Shown one piece after another: positions 11,545-20,870 of a stretch of 64,000 nucleotides of DNA; positions within the stretch are counted from its first letter, which is position 1; every line of letters begins with the position of its first letter. Source of the DNA: Trichomonas vaginalis G3 (Eukaryota > Parabasalia > Trichomonadida > Trichomonadidae); the NCBI RefSeq assembly GCF_026262505.1, contig NC_067206.1, positions 38,329,660-38,393,659 of the forward strand. The letters run 5' to 3'. The notes under the pieces are model-generated. The model saw only the letters and a list, made by a program, of their open reading frames with translations. It was not told the origin of the DNA and did not search any database. The translations under genes and the position numbers were made by a program.

Positions 11545-12657
11545 TCATTGAACGCGGTACCATGCGAATATAGTCACAAATGGTGGCATGTAATCTTTAC
11601 CCAAGCCTGTTGGATTTGTTGTGAAAGTGTGTGAATGATTTCCTCCCGGTTCAGTTGGTCGAAAAATCTTTTTTGCTGCATTGTTATAAGATGGAGATAA
11701 AACATCATTGCCAGCTTTATATTCTGAGTTGTATAATGGGTGGTCTCTTAATGAGTGGCTATGGTCGCCAGAAAAGTTTGTCGTTCCTGTATGAGTGTGC
11801 GGTGGAAGGTTTGCTTCTTTAATTTTCTTCGAACCTCCTGTTTGCTTTGAATATCTAGCACAGTATAAGAATTTATCTACAATCTGCTTCCACGTACCAA
11901 AACCTAAAACTGTTTCTGGATTTGTTGAATTCATTGACGTATAAATAGAACCAACAGGATATAATGTTTGAAGTATTTCATTTTTCATGCTTGTAATTAC
12001 ATCATTTACTTCCGACTTCTTTGCATAATTTTCATCAACATAAGTTTTATCTGCTTTAAGGTCTAAACATCCTGAAACCCATCCTGTATCAGCTTTAACT
12101 TTAAAAGTCTCCGATGTCCATTCATGATACCATTCAACCTTTTCTTTAATTTCATTATCTTTTTCATCAACATAAGTTTTATCTGCTTTAAGGTCTAAAC
12201 ATCCTGAAACCCATCCTGTATCAGCTTTAACTTTAAAAGTCTCCGATGTCCATTCATGATACCATTCAACCTTTTCTTTAATTTCATTATCTTTTTCATC
12301 AACATAAACCAAATTTGCCTTCTTATTTAATTCACTATCCACATATTCCTTATCCACCTTCTTCATTATGTCGTTTAGGAAACCTTCTATGAATTCCTCA
12401 TTTAAATTAAATCTTCCAATCTTCAAAACTTTAGGAAATGCATTTAATGCGTAATATCTCTGTTCTTCTGGTGGAATTGATGTTATATCATCCGTTATTC
12501 CTTTAATTTTTGAATTCATAAATAAAATTTCTTTTATATTTGATATCACTGCACCACCTTTGCAAACGAATTCGAAATGGTCATTTTTCAATACTATCTC
12601 CAAATCTCCATATTTCAACCTTTTGCGTTTGTTCTGCCGTCTTTGAATTATATGCAT
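11545..12657 (-). CDS. Phage tail-collar/fibre-like protein of Polinton 1
   Basis: A 370-residue frame that looks whole. The N-terminal half is beta- and coil-like and includes a tandem duplication (VDEKDNEIKEKVEWYHEWTS and following text, twice; 44 residues per unit). The C-terminal third begins YPVGSIYTSMNSTNPETVL-GFGTWKQI, the signature of bacteriophage tail-collar and T4 baseplate-type (gp10/gp12) tips. It then carries three HxH motifs (PPHTHTG, GDHSHS, GNHSHT) and ends MPPFVTIFAWYRV. In T4 gp12, HxH residues bind a metal ion in the receptor-binding tip. By inference this could be a virion fibre that binds the cell surface. It lies near capsid genes on the minus strand. The resemblance is by motif only. 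Confidence 0.72.
   Translation of the reverse strand: MHIIQRRQNKRKRLKYGDLEIVLKNDHFEFVCKGGAVISNIKEILFMNSKIKGITDDITSIPPEEQRYYALNAFPKVLKIGRFNLNEEFIEGFLNDIMKKVDKEYVDSELNKKANLVYVDEKDNEIKEKVEWYHEWTSETFKVKADTGWVSGCLDLKADKTYVDEKDNEIKEKVEWYHEWTSETFKVKADTGWVSGCLDLKADKTYVDENYAKKSEVNDVITSMKNEILQTLYPVGSIYTSMNSTNPETVLGFGTWKQIVDKFLYCARYSKQTGGSKKIKEANLPPHTHTGTTNFSGDHSHSLRDHPLYNSEYKAGNDVLSPSYNNAAKKIFRPTEPGGNHSHTFTTNPTGLGKDYMPPFVTIFAWYRVQ
12041..12304 (-). repeat. Two tandem 132-bp units inside the fibre-like gene
   Basis: Two adjacent 132-bp units, essentially identical by eye, with a diverged partial third unit at the left end of the coding direction. The unit preserves the frame (44 residues) and encodes an E/K-rich coiled segment followed by DTGWVSGCLDLKADKTY. 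Near-identity implies a recent duplication or homogenisation; fibre shafts commonly change length this way. Confidence 0.9.
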
Positions 12658-12673
12658 ATATGGCGTATGTAAT

Positions 12674-12701
12674 GGTCTGAAGGACCTGGGCGCTTTGCGC
12701 C
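12674..12701. repeat. Double-hairpin microelement upstream of fibre-like gene
   Basis: GGTC-TGAAG-GACC, then TG, then the perfect hairpin GGCGC-TTT-GCGCC. This is the reverse complement of the composite at 9905-9932. It sits 17 bp before the fibre gene start and inside an overlapping short frame that reads KAQSAQVLQT, very like the 9905 copy (KVQNAQVLQT). Confidence 0.75.
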
Positions 12702-12748
12702 TTAAGTTGCTGTTGTTTAATCATTTATTACGATTTAAAAATAAATAT

Positions 12749-13459
12749 TTAATCCGTTATCTCATCAGCTATTTTCTCTATTTGAAATTGCCATAATATT
12801 TCATTCATAAATTCTAAATCACAATCAAATAGGTCAGTTATTCTAAATTTAATATTTGATAAATTTTTTGAATGAAGAATAAATGAATTCCCGGATAATT
12901 GAAACGGATATGATAAAGAAAATGTGTTTAAGTTGATGGATAAAATGTTTTGTATTGATGGGTAAGAGTTAGGGTCTAATGTTTGATGTGAAAATCTCAT
13001 TGGGGTATTAACTTTATCACATTTGATTAAAATGAAATTGGAACCAGTGTCAGAATACAAAACATCCCCAACATCTTTTTCAAAATTTAATATCCCCAAC
13101 AATGAACGAAGATGAGGAGTACAAAATTTAATTTTCAGCGGGAATTTAATAAGGTTATTTATTTCATCAAGTTCAAAAAGTTTATCGGGTTTTGATTTAA
13201 AATTTTCTTTATACCATACGATAAATGATTCATTTAAATAACTTAAAATCATGTTAATATCCCATTTCGCTATCACATTATTTATATACATATCATACGT
13301 TTTTTCATGGTCATCTTTAATAAATGATATATAATCTGAAGGGTCTAAAAGAATGGGATTAAATTTACCACTCACAGAAACGAGAGTAACATTATAAATT
13401 CCGCTAACTGTTAAATTTAATTCACAGCTATTATTCGAAATAATATTGATAATTGACAT
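12749..13459 (-). CDS. Polinton 1 structural-type protein, possibly penton-like
   Basis: A 236-residue frame that looks whole, starting MSIINIISNNSCELNLTV. It is beta-rich with repeated short hydrophobic strands and a segment CTPHLRSLLGILNF, resembling the LLG segment often seen in minor capsid (penton) proteins of this virus-like lineage. That assignment is inference. Its start is separated by only 19 bp from the start of the divergent gene at 13479, so the two must share a very short bidirectional promoter (TTTTTATTACGATTAAAAAT). It lies within the minus-strand structural block. Confidence 0.5.
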   Translation of the reverse strand: MSIINIISNNSCELNLTVSGIYNVTLVSVSGKFNPILLDPSDYISFIKDDHEKTYDMYINNVIAKWDINMILSYLNESFIVWYKENFKSKPDKLFELDEINNLIKFPLKIKFCTPHLRSLLGILNFEKDVGDVLYSDTGSNFILIKCDKVNTPMRFSHQTLDPNSYPSIQNILSINLNTFSLSYPFQLSGNSFILHSKNLSNIKFRITDLFDCDLEFMNEILWQFQIEKIADEITD

Positions 13460-13478
13460 TTTTATTACGATTAAAAAT

Positions 13479-13958
13479 ATGGTAAAGCGTTATTTTCCAG
13501 TGATAAATAAAACTAGAATAAGATTACCTCAAGAATTCATAAATTCAACGAATAAGAAATTCATTCATGTTATAAATTTTAGTGTTTTCAGAAAATATGA
13601 GTCAGTGTCATATTCATCAACAGGTTATATTTCACTTCATTCAAATTTAGTTCAATCAAACCCATATAATGACCATTTCATAAGATTTTCAGATGGTATT
13701 AAAAATGTAATTGATAGATTAAAATATGAACAGATTGACAATATCGAATTTTTGGAATTTTGGTTTAAATATCCCGATGGAAAAAAGATTGAAGTTAAAG
13801 ATAAAGCTGATACTATAACAAAAACAATTACAATGACCGATCCGGATAGTGGGGAACAAAAAGAAATAAAACAAACGATAGAAACTGGTGAAAGGTCAAT
13901 TATTATTGATTATGATTCAAAGGATTATTATTCGATAATGTTAATGCTTGAATATTAA
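13479..13958 (+). CDS. Polinton 1 protein of unknown function
   Basis: About 159 residues from the ATG at 13479 (MVKRYFPVINKTRIRLPQEF); an upstream non-ATG extension is open but would run into the divergent gene's promoter. It is mixed beta/alpha with a charged region (DKADTITKTITMTDPDSGEQ) near residues 108-130. The 3' end overlaps the convergent gene at 13903-14295 by 56 bp. Not recognised; the position among capsid genes suggests a virion or assembly role. Confidence 0.5.
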   Translation: MVKRYFPVINKTRIRLPQEFINSTNKKFIHVINFSVFRKYESVSYSSTGYISLHSNLVQSNPYNDHFIRFSDGIKNVIDRLKYEQIDNIEFLEFWFKYPDGKKIEVKDKADTITKTITMTDPDSGEQKEIKQTIETGERSIIIDYDSKDYYSIMLMLEY

Positions 13959-14295
13959 ATAGCCTTAACAAAGAATTTTTCAAGTGATATTTATATTCAT
14001 CAACTATTTTATTATAAATATCATTATATGTTAAATGAAGTTCAGTTGTTGTTCCGTTCTTTGATATCTTAATTGTGCTAATATCCTTTATAGGATTTAT
14101 TTTTGCAACTGTTCCGCAGCATGAAACCTCATCATCTATGAAAAATTGAATCTTAACGTCTGAATCTTGAACATCACAAAGAATGGCGATAATGTGAATT
14201 AATGATTCATAAGGTAAAATAATTAAACCGGATTGGTCAATTAAATTTATTATTGAATCATAATTATTAATTATTATATCACGGTAAATTTTCAT
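13903..14295 (-). CDS. Polinton 1 protein of unknown function
   Basis: 130 residues starting MKIYRDIIINNYDSIINLID, with a hydrophobic-isoleucine-rich N-terminal half and an Asn-rich tail (LSNNNPLNHNQ). The 3' end lies antisense to the last 56 bp of the plus-strand gene, so the two transcripts would be complementary there. Not recognised. Confidence 0.45.
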   Translation of the reverse strand: MKIYRDIIINNYDSIINLIDQSGLIILPYESLIHIIAILCDVQDSDVKIQFFIDDEVSCCGTVAKINPIKDISTIKISKNGTTTELHLTYNDIYNKIVDEYKYHLKNSLLRLFNIQALTLSNNNPLNHNQ

Positions 14296-14312
14296 TAATT
14301 CAGAATTAATGT

Positions 14313-14621
14313 CTATTTTATATGGGTTCTCGATGTTTGATGAAAGAGGTGGGGGTATGTTGGATAAGTGGGAATTTCAACAGGTTCTTTACCGGGTTCA
14401 GATAAAATGATTGGGTCTCCATCTTCTTTATTTTGCTCCTCCTCCTTTTTCGGTAAGTCACGAGTTAATAAATTTGGTTGAGTTGCTGACCTTGTTAATT
14501 CAGGGCTAACATTAACTTTAACATTTTGAATAATTCGTGATTTATCATCATTTACGTTATAACCAACCGTAATCTCTGCTTTTGCGTTAGTGTTCTTTTG
14601 ACTAGTGAAACGTCTTCTCAT
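14313..14621 (-). CDS. Polinton 1 small basic/proline-rich protein
   Basis: 102 residues starting MRRRFTSQKNTNAKAEITVG. A basic N-terminus is followed by an acidic K/E stretch and a Pro-rich C-terminal part (GKEPVEIPTYPTYPHLF). Low complexity suggests a disordered linker or core protein. The start context is the usual T-rich stretch followed by TATAAATG. Not recognised. Confidence 0.42.
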   Translation of the reverse strand: MRRRFTSQKNTNAKAEITVGYNVNDDKSRIIQNVKVNVSPELTRSATQPNLLTRDLPKKEEEQNKEDGDPIILSEPGKEPVEIPTYPTYPHLFHQTSRTHIK

Positions 14622-14654
14622 TTATATTCGAATAAAAAAAATATATTTAAACTT

Positions 14655-15554
14655 TTATTTTGCTGGAAGTTTTGAATCTATTATTCCCTGTATTTGTTCT
14701 TGAAGTTGATTTTTAGCTGGTTCATTGTAATTAATAGACCTAATATATTCATTAATTGCATTCTTATAATCATCTGATTTCTCAAATTTTCTTTTATCTA
14801 ATTCCTTAACTAAATCATAAGTTAAACCTCGTTGCTGATATAATGGTTTCTTAATTAAATCTTTGAATGCTTGAGATAAAGCACCTGATGCAATTCTTGC
14901 TACTATAATTGGTTGGAATTGCTGTTTAAGTTCATCTTTAACATTTGCGAAAACTGGATCGAATGAAGCAACTTTAAAGAATTTCTTAGCTGAAATTTCA
15001 GGTCTAATATTTGCATATTGACCATCAAACTGGTTAGAATATTGTGGTAATCCATCCGGTCCCTCTTCAATAGCATTTAATTCTTCATTGAAATAAGAAT
15101 ATGGATTATAACGGTATGAATTAATTGGACCATTTTCACCTTCTCCAATGTATTGTTTAACAGCTTTTCCATTTTCATCAAATTGCATAGGATAACGTTC
15201 ATTATATGCTTTACGTTTAGGATAATCAGTTATAGTTAATTTGTAACCATTTATGACTTTAATATTACCTTGACCATCAGTAACGAAAACTTCATTTATA
15301 CCATCAGGTTTTCCATTTGGACCCGTAATGTCTGCTTCGTGTGCTTCCCAATTTGGACCTTGACGTTTGGCATATGCTTGAGCTTCTGGTAATGTTAAAA
15401 CGTTTCTCATTTGTTTAACATCTTTTTGAAGACCAGCAACAATATGAACTAATTCTTTCATTCCATCAGGAACTTTCATAGTTCTATTATATGCACCCTT
15501 TTTGTTTGTTCCTTGTTTTAATGGAACCTGTAGAAGATTTGCCATTTCTGTCAT
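14655..15554 (-). CDS. Polinton 1 large structural-type protein
   Basis: 299 residues, looks whole, starting [20 protein letters not shown]. It has a helical N-terminal part, a central Gly/Asn/Pro-rich region ([20 protein letters not shown]) and a long helical C-terminal region with charged residues. It is adjacent to the packaging ATPase and capsid genes on the same strand, which suggests a minor virion or scaffold protein. I do not recognise a named family. Confidence 0.5.
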   Translation of the reverse strand: MTEMANLLQVPLKQGTNKKGAYNRTMKVPDGMKELVHIVAGLQKDVKQMRNVLTLPEAQAYAKRQGPNWEAHEADITGPNGKPDGINEVFVTDGQGNIKVINGYKLTITDYPKRKAYNERYPMQFDENGKAVKQYIGEGENGPINSYRYNPYSYFNEELNAIEEGPDGLPQYSNQFDGQYANIRPEISAKKFFKVASFDPVFANVKDELKQQFQPIIVARIASGALSQAFKDLIKKPLYQQRGLTYDLVKELDKRKFEKSDDYKNAINEYIRSINYNEPAKNQLQEQIQGIIDSKLPAK

Positions 15555-15594
15555 GTTTAATTATAAATAAAAAATAAAAATTAATTATAAAAAG

Positions 15595-16430
15595 TTAATC
15601 AAATTTAACACTTCCTTTATTTAAATCAACTATTATTTTTCCATGTTCACCTAATTGCTGATATTGTGTGTAAAGTTCATTAATGCTCATTGGTAAATTC
15701 ACTTGATAAAGCATAACGTTCAACTGTTGACGACTAAACCCACTGAAAATGAAAAGTGTTGATAGATTTGATTTAATGTTTGTGTTTAATGCTTTGAAAT
15801 ATTGAACAGCCATAAAGAATGAACACTGAATGTGTCGACATTGAGTTAATAACTGATTAAAATATGATTTCTCATTTGTTATTAGTTTTGATTTCACTGC
15901 ATCATCTAGAAAAATGAGTGAATGCAAAAATTCTCTATCAAAATTTGAAATAGAAAGTGTTTCAAATAATTCATCCCGTTGTTTATCAATAATTTTATCC
16001 TCTAATCCTTGCTTCTTGATTGTATTATATAATTCTTTATACATTAAAAAGTTTTTTAAATAATCTTCTGCTTCTTTCTTGTGATAAATAAATAATTGGA
16101 ATTTTGATTAAATGCTTTAAAGATTCAAATGAATATCATGAAGGTGAACCTGAACGGTTGATTAAATTAACACATGTGAATAGGGGGAAGTGTTAGCAAT
16201 AATGATAATTTGTTTTAATATCGTTAATGTTTACCTTTTATTTTGTTTACCAATTGCTGCAGTGATTGAATTTAAGTAACATTCAGAATATGGAATTTTC
16301 ATTAATTTTTCCTTAGATAGAGCATTTCTATTATCACTCAATGCTTTCATTAATCATATCATCTACGTATGTATTATATACTCGCTAATTCTTCATAAGG
16401 GGTGGATGAATTTAAATCCATTTAATCAAA
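15595..16430 (-). pseudogene. Polinton 1 A32/FtsK-HerA-type packaging ATPase (fossil)
   Basis: The best-preserved part holds the Walker B-type segment SLIFLDDAV followed by a helical stretch, then TQCRHIQCSFFMAVQYF and FSGFSRQQLNVML, the order seen in A32-like genome-packaging ATPases of Polintons and large DNA viruses. Decayed coding continues upstream (higher coordinates). It is broken, with about three breaks. In the family this ATPase pumps DNA into the capsid; it sits beside the capsid gene as usual. Confidence 0.68.
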
Positions 16431-16445
16431 AATAAATTTATAATT

Positions 16446-18087
16446 TTAAACATTTCTATTCATCAATATTTCATCATATGAACTTCTATACTGTGGTGGT
16501 GTACCTGTTGGATGATATTTCAAACCTTCATCCGGTGTCCATGTCCAATACGTAGTCCTAGTAAACCAAACCTGAGGAGGATTTGTCACCTTTGAACAGT
16601 AAGTGTCATTTTCACCCTGAATGATTGGATAAGCTTTCACTTGTACTGTAACTTGTGAGTTGAAAGTTTCTAATCCATCAAAGAATATACCTGCTCCATC
16701 ACGTTGAACTGGAATAGTGCATAAGAATGAAGTTTGGTCTTTCCATGTTCTAGCTAATGGCGTGCCATCATCTGCATTCAGTGGTCTAGTTAATGAGTCC
16801 TCGTATTCTTCTGTGCATTCATTCACTCCATCTAAATCAGAAGCTTGAAGCATACGTGTAAAGAATATGTCGCCCACTGTGGTCATCGCTTGATCGGGGA
16901 AGTTTCTGGAATCTATAGTGACCTGAAGACCTCGAAGCATTGGATTTTCTAAAACCGTTCTTTGCATTGCATTCTTCGGAAATGTTAACACAACATCTGT
17001 AACATTATGAAGAGCGTATGAGAAATCTGAGCTAATACCTTCAGGAGTGATGCAACCTCCATTTAGTGAACGAACGTCAATATGTTGAGCTGGAACCATG
17101 AATGGATCTTCCTTACTAAATAAACGTGGTATTGCTTTAACTGATTCTTTAATTAAACCGTATCCTGGTGTAATGCATTTATCCTCTAAAACTTCCATCT
17201 TTGTGCATGAAATAATAACGTCATCAACTGTTGCGTCAGCAGATGTAGCGGCTAAGCTTGTAATTAATTTGGCAGGAAGTCCGATTTGTTGGAATTTTGC
17301 GATCATATTTATAAACATGATTCATAATCTTTTCATAATTTTCATCAGTTATCTTTTCATAAACGTAATTTTGTAAATCAGCAACTCTTAACGGGTCAAC
17401 CTGACAAAATACTAAAGTATCCCTGAAAACATAATATTTAAGAATGATATCACCAAATGATTTAGGATAATCATCGAACGCCTGAAATGCTAACAAATCA
17501 TTTACCGGAATAATCATATCAAAAGTGACATCAACTTCTTCATTTGCTTTCTTGAAAACTTCTGAAGGGTCAATATATTTACCACATACTGAGTTATCAT
17601 ATTTTTGAACATTATTATATAACGAATGAACAAACTTTTTAACTTTCCTTTCTGATTTTGGTTTATATGTTGCAAATGCGAAAGATTCACGGGCGCAATC
17701 CATCTGAAGATAACCAGCATCACCTCTTTCGGTTTCTACTTCTAATTGTTTAAAGCTTTGATTTGATGATTTGTAACCAACGAATAAACGCATGCATTTA
17801 AAAGCGGCATCACATGTGAAAGCTTTATTTGAAACTAGAGTTGCTTTAACTTTGCGTTTAATATATGTGTCACCTAATTGGTTCACATCATGAGCCGGAT
17901 TTGTAATTCTTAAATGAGTTTGTTTATCATCAAAATATGGAGCATCAGAGTCATAGCATGAACTTTCAAGTTCTCTATAATATCTTCTACCGTCATTCTT
18001 TGCGAATATTTCATTTATCTTTTCGAATGAATGAAACACATTTCCATTAATCGGTTTAGTGTTTGGCACCAAATAGTTAGTCGTCAT
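16446..18087 (-). pseudogene. Polinton 1 major capsid-type protein (fossil)
   Basis: A beta-rich coding region of about 540 codons in total, the size of a double jelly-roll major capsid protein, with about one break. The 5' part starts MTTNYLVPNTKPINGNVFHS; further on are GDTYIKRKVKATLVSNKAF, many short strands, and a 3' part with PKNAMQRTVLENPMLRGLQV. Position next to the packaging ATPase and size are the main support, since strand patterns cannot be verified here. Another structural protein is possible. Confidence 0.55.
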
Positions 18088-18156
18088 TTATTAATAAATA
18101 AAAAATCAAAATTAAAAGATGAAAATGAATTTTTAATTTTAATGAAATAATCAACT

Positions 18157-18372
18157 ATGGCTGCAGGTATATTTAAGAAACTGTGGGATAAAGTAAAAAG
18201 AGGAGCGAGTAAAGTTTGGGAAACATTGAAGAAGGGAGCAAATTGGATATTTAAGAATAAAGAAGCAATTAGTGACGTTGCTGAATCAATAACACCAAAA
18301 GCTGCCCCAATAAGAGAAGTTTTAAATAAAGGAGAAAAAGTTTATCAAAGACTACAACCGATACTAAGATAA
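18157..18372 (+). CDS. Small amphipathic Polinton protein (paralogue A)
   Basis: 71 residues starting MAAGIFKKLWDKVKRGASKV. The N-terminal 35 residues form an evident basic amphipathic helix, like membrane-active peptides such as the adenovirus protein VI N-terminus; this functional comparison is inference. It is convergent with the minus-strand gene at 18402-18638, whose product begins almost identically (MAAGFFKKLWDGIKK). The two stops are only 31 bp apart. Confidence 0.6.
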   Translation: MAAGIFKKLWDKVKRGASKVWETLKKGANWIFKNKEAISDVAESITPKAAPIREVLNKGEKVYQRLQPILR

Positions 18373-18401
18373 AAATAATTTTAAAATAATTTATTTTTCC
18401 A

Positions 18402-18638
18402 CTATCTACCTCCTATTTTATTAAGTATTCCTTCAGCTATTCCACCAATTGCGTTACCTGCTTGTGCTCCCATCGCCGGATTACCTGCTTTAGTACCTAA
18501 TACTCCACCTATGATAGTTCCTGCCGTTTTCGCTACTGGTGCCAAAATGTTTGCAATGGGTTTAATAATCTTTTTATGAACCCAACCCGCAGCTTTCTTA
18601 ATTCCATCCCATAATTTTTTAAAGAATCCTGCCGCCAT
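18402..18638 (-). CDS. Small amphipathic/Gly-Ala-rich Polinton protein (paralogue B)
   Basis: 78 residues: an amphipathic N-terminus MAAGFFKKLWDGIKKAAG, then a hydrophobic Gly/Ala-rich stretch (IIGGVLGTKAGNPAMGAQAG) resembling a fusion peptide or membrane-inserting segment. It shares its N-terminal module with the convergent neighbour at 18157, so the two probably arose by inverted duplication. Polinton 3 encodes a longer protein of similar style at 54282-54809. Its promoter side is directly abutted by the inserted mariner (18654). Confidence 0.6.
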   Translation of the reverse strand: MAAGFFKKLWDGIKKAAGWVHKKIIKPIANILAPVAKTAGTIIGGVLGTKAGNPAMGAQAGNAIGGIAEGILNKIGGR

Positions 18639-18653
18639 TTCTGATTTAATATA

Positions 18654-19953
18654 GGGTGTCCAAAGGTGCGTTTAGCACAGCGCTCTATATGAGACTATTA
18701 AAGGAGATATATGCTGATTATAAATATATAATAAAAAATATGAATATATGTATATGATGAGTATGTTGTATTTTGGCGCCATGCCGGGATATAAAATGAA
18801 TTTTGAGACAAGAGGCGGTTTCGCGGGAAATTTTGGCGGGATTTTTTTCATTTTTTTAATGAATCATAAAGAAAACATCCTCGCTCTTGCAAAAAAATGC
18901 AAAGACTGTAAAAAAATCTACGAGACATTGGTAAAATGCTTCGGTATGGATGCTCCTAGCTATTCCACTGTAACGTATCATGTTAGGATGTATCACTTCA
19001 TGAACAAAAAGGCGCTCATCATAAAAATTGACAAAAAATCGCCGGATCAAAGAAAAATCAAAGCAATTCTTCAAGCGCTAGATGAAGACCCAAGAGCATC
19101 ACTCAGAAGGATAGAGGAGATGACAAAGATACCACGTACAACAGTCAGTTATTATCTGCACAATTATTTGAACTACAAACTAGCGTATACACGTTGGGTT
19201 CCGCACAACCTTAATTCAGTTCAAAAAAAATCTAGAGTCCAATCTTCGAAAGAGCTCCTCTCTATATTGGGTGCGTATCAATCCAAGAAGTTTCGCTTTT
19301 TAGTAACAGGGGACGAGTCTTGGTTTCAATATGCAACAGAAGCCAAAATCATGTGGATCCCAAAGGATGAAAATCTGCAAACATTCCCGAAGAAAAAAAT
19401 TGACACACCAATGATGATGTTGTCGGTTTTTTGGGGCGTGAATGGCATCATCGCAATTGATATTCTTCAAAAACCTAATACGATGAATGCTCAGTATCTA
19501 ATTGACAATGTTCTTACTCAAATTATCAATTCTGATGAGTTTGAGAAATCCAAACAACAAAAACAAAAGTTTGCAATTCATTTTGATAATTCAAGAGTTC
19601 ACAAAAGTCATAAGGTAATGAATTACTTGGTGGAAAACAATGTCAAAGTTGTTCCAAACCCAATTTATTCACTGATATTGCACCCTCTGACTTTTATTTA
19701 TTCGGCACGCTAAAAAGAGAGAGCTGAAGGACGCGAATTCGCGAGTCCAGATGATCTTGAAAATTTTGTAAGAGAGCAATTTGAGCAATTTTCTCATGAT
19801 GATTTAAAGCGTGTCTTTCAAGCCTGGATCGATCGCTGCGAACGCGTGATTGAATCCAATGGTGATTATATTTAAATAAACTTTATATATATGTAACTTG
19901 TTTATTTCTATTCGCAGTATTCAGGTTTGTGCTAAACACACCTTTGGACACCC
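18654..19953 (+). mobile_element. Mariner (Tc1/mariner superfamily) copy 1
   Basis: 1,300 bp bounded by TA dinucleotides (18652-18653 and 19954-19955), the target duplication of this superfamily. The terminal inverted repeats begin GGGTGTCCAAAGGTG and extend about 25 bp, with one C/T difference between ends. It is nearly identical to copy 2 at 51407-52705 in the opposite orientation, so both are recent. It is inserted in Polinton 1 just upstream of the small gene at 18402-18638. Confidence 0.95.
18748..19875 (+). pseudogene. Mariner transposase, copy 1 (frameshifted)
   Basis: DD34D mariner transposase, which cuts and pastes the element. N-terminal helix-turn-helix regions (TLVKCFGMDAPSYSTVTYHV; ASLRRIEEMTKIPRTTVSYY) are followed by the catalytic blocks GDESWFQYAT and HFDNSRVHKS. 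The third block (SPDIAPSD, 34 residues after the second Asp in copy 2) is lost here: against copy 2 a base is missing near 19673 and one is gained near 19715, so the frame is wrong between them, and the ORF ends at 19713. Downstream text (FASPDDLENFVREQF equivalent, ending GDYI) remains. The start is uncertain between the ATG at 18748 and one near 18858. It is therefore inactive, although a compatible transposase elsewhere could mobilise it. Confidence 0.9.
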
Positions 19954-20012
19954 TATATTAATTAAAAAAAATATATTTCATCACTTATATTCTAATTTTT
20001 ATTTAATGATAA

Positions 20013-20381
20013 ATGAAACCGATTTTAAAAATAAATGAAACAGAGGAGGAAGAAATAAATGAAAGTGAAAATGTTCAACAAAAAATAAACGTTGTTAAAC
20101 CAATTACTGAAATAAAAATTTTTTCATCTGTTGAAGAATTTAATGACTATTATGCTAATAATAAAAAATTGTTTGAAGAATTGACAACATGTAAATTGAA
20201 TAAAATGTTTAAAGTTGATGGATTCAAAATTTCAAAAATAAAGGGGGTGGTTAGTTTGAAATCTATTCCTCAATCAAGAATCACCGCATTAATGAAAATA
20301 GATGATTTAACAAAAAGAATAGAAGAGATTGAAGAAAGAATGAATCAAATAATTGATTTCATAAATTCAAATAATCATTAG
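20013..20381 (+). CDS. Polinton 1 acidic coiled-coil protein
   Basis: 122 residues starting MKPILKINETEEEEINESEN, with an acidic N-terminus and a C-terminal coiled coil (DDLTKRIEEIEERMNQIIDF). The start lies in the typical T-rich, ATAAATG context. The 3' end is 4 bp from the convergent gene at 20386-20859. Not recognised. Confidence 0.5.
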   Translation: MKPILKINETEEEEINESENVQQKINVVKPITEIKIFSSVEEFNDYYANNKKLFEELTTCKLNKMFKVDGFKISKIKGVVSLKSIPQSRITALMKIDDLTKRIEEIEERMNQIIDFINSNNH

Positions 20382-20385
20382 TTTC

Positions 20386-20859
20386 TTAAAGTTCAATGTT
20401 GAACTCATCAAATTCTTCTTCATCATTACCATTACCTTTAGCGAGTTTATTTACTCTTTCAACTTTATCTTTTGATAGTCTATCGTTTAATTTTTTCTGA
20501 AGTTTTTCGTTACCAAGTTCTAAAATTTTACACGGATGATATTTAAACCCGTTAAATTTTTTTTCCTCAGTTTTAATCACTAATCTACAAAGAACTTTAG
20601 TGAGGTGGTTTTGTTGTTTAAACCATTTATCCTTAATATTTGTTATAAATTCAATATCCGGAATTAATTCCCAAATTTTTGAATTTTCGATTAATTTACC
20701 ATCAAATGCAAAAGCAATAGGTTTAATATTAAACTTACCGTTATAAAATAAACTTTGTATGTAATCATCAAAATAAACGTCTACTTGTTTAACCTGGGTG
20801 AGAATTGGTGAAAGTTTATTCATTAATTGATTTACAGTCACGAATTTTGATTCACTCAT
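20386..20859 (-). CDS. Polinton 1 protein of unknown function, perhaps related to a Polinton 2 gene
   Basis: 157 residues starting MSESKFVTVNQLMNKLSPIL and ending in an acidic tail (NDEEEFDEFNIEL). The length, MSE-KF start, order of hydrophobic blocks and acidic tail resemble the Polinton 2 product at 42265-42768 (MSEYKFYSYNALATAV, acidic end), so the two may be distant homologues. It is the last gene before the right terminal repeat. Its start region is hit by the MULE-type insert at 20871. Confidence 0.5.
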   Translation of the reverse strand: MSESKFVTVNQLMNKLSPILTQVKQVDVYFDDYIQSLFYNGKFNIKPIAFAFDGKLIENSKIWELIPDIEFITNIKDKWFKQQNHLTKVLCRLVIKTEEKKFNGFKYHPCKILELGNEKLQKKLNDRLSKDKVERVNKLAKGNGNDEEEFDEFNIEL

Positions 20860-20870
20860 TTATCATTAAA

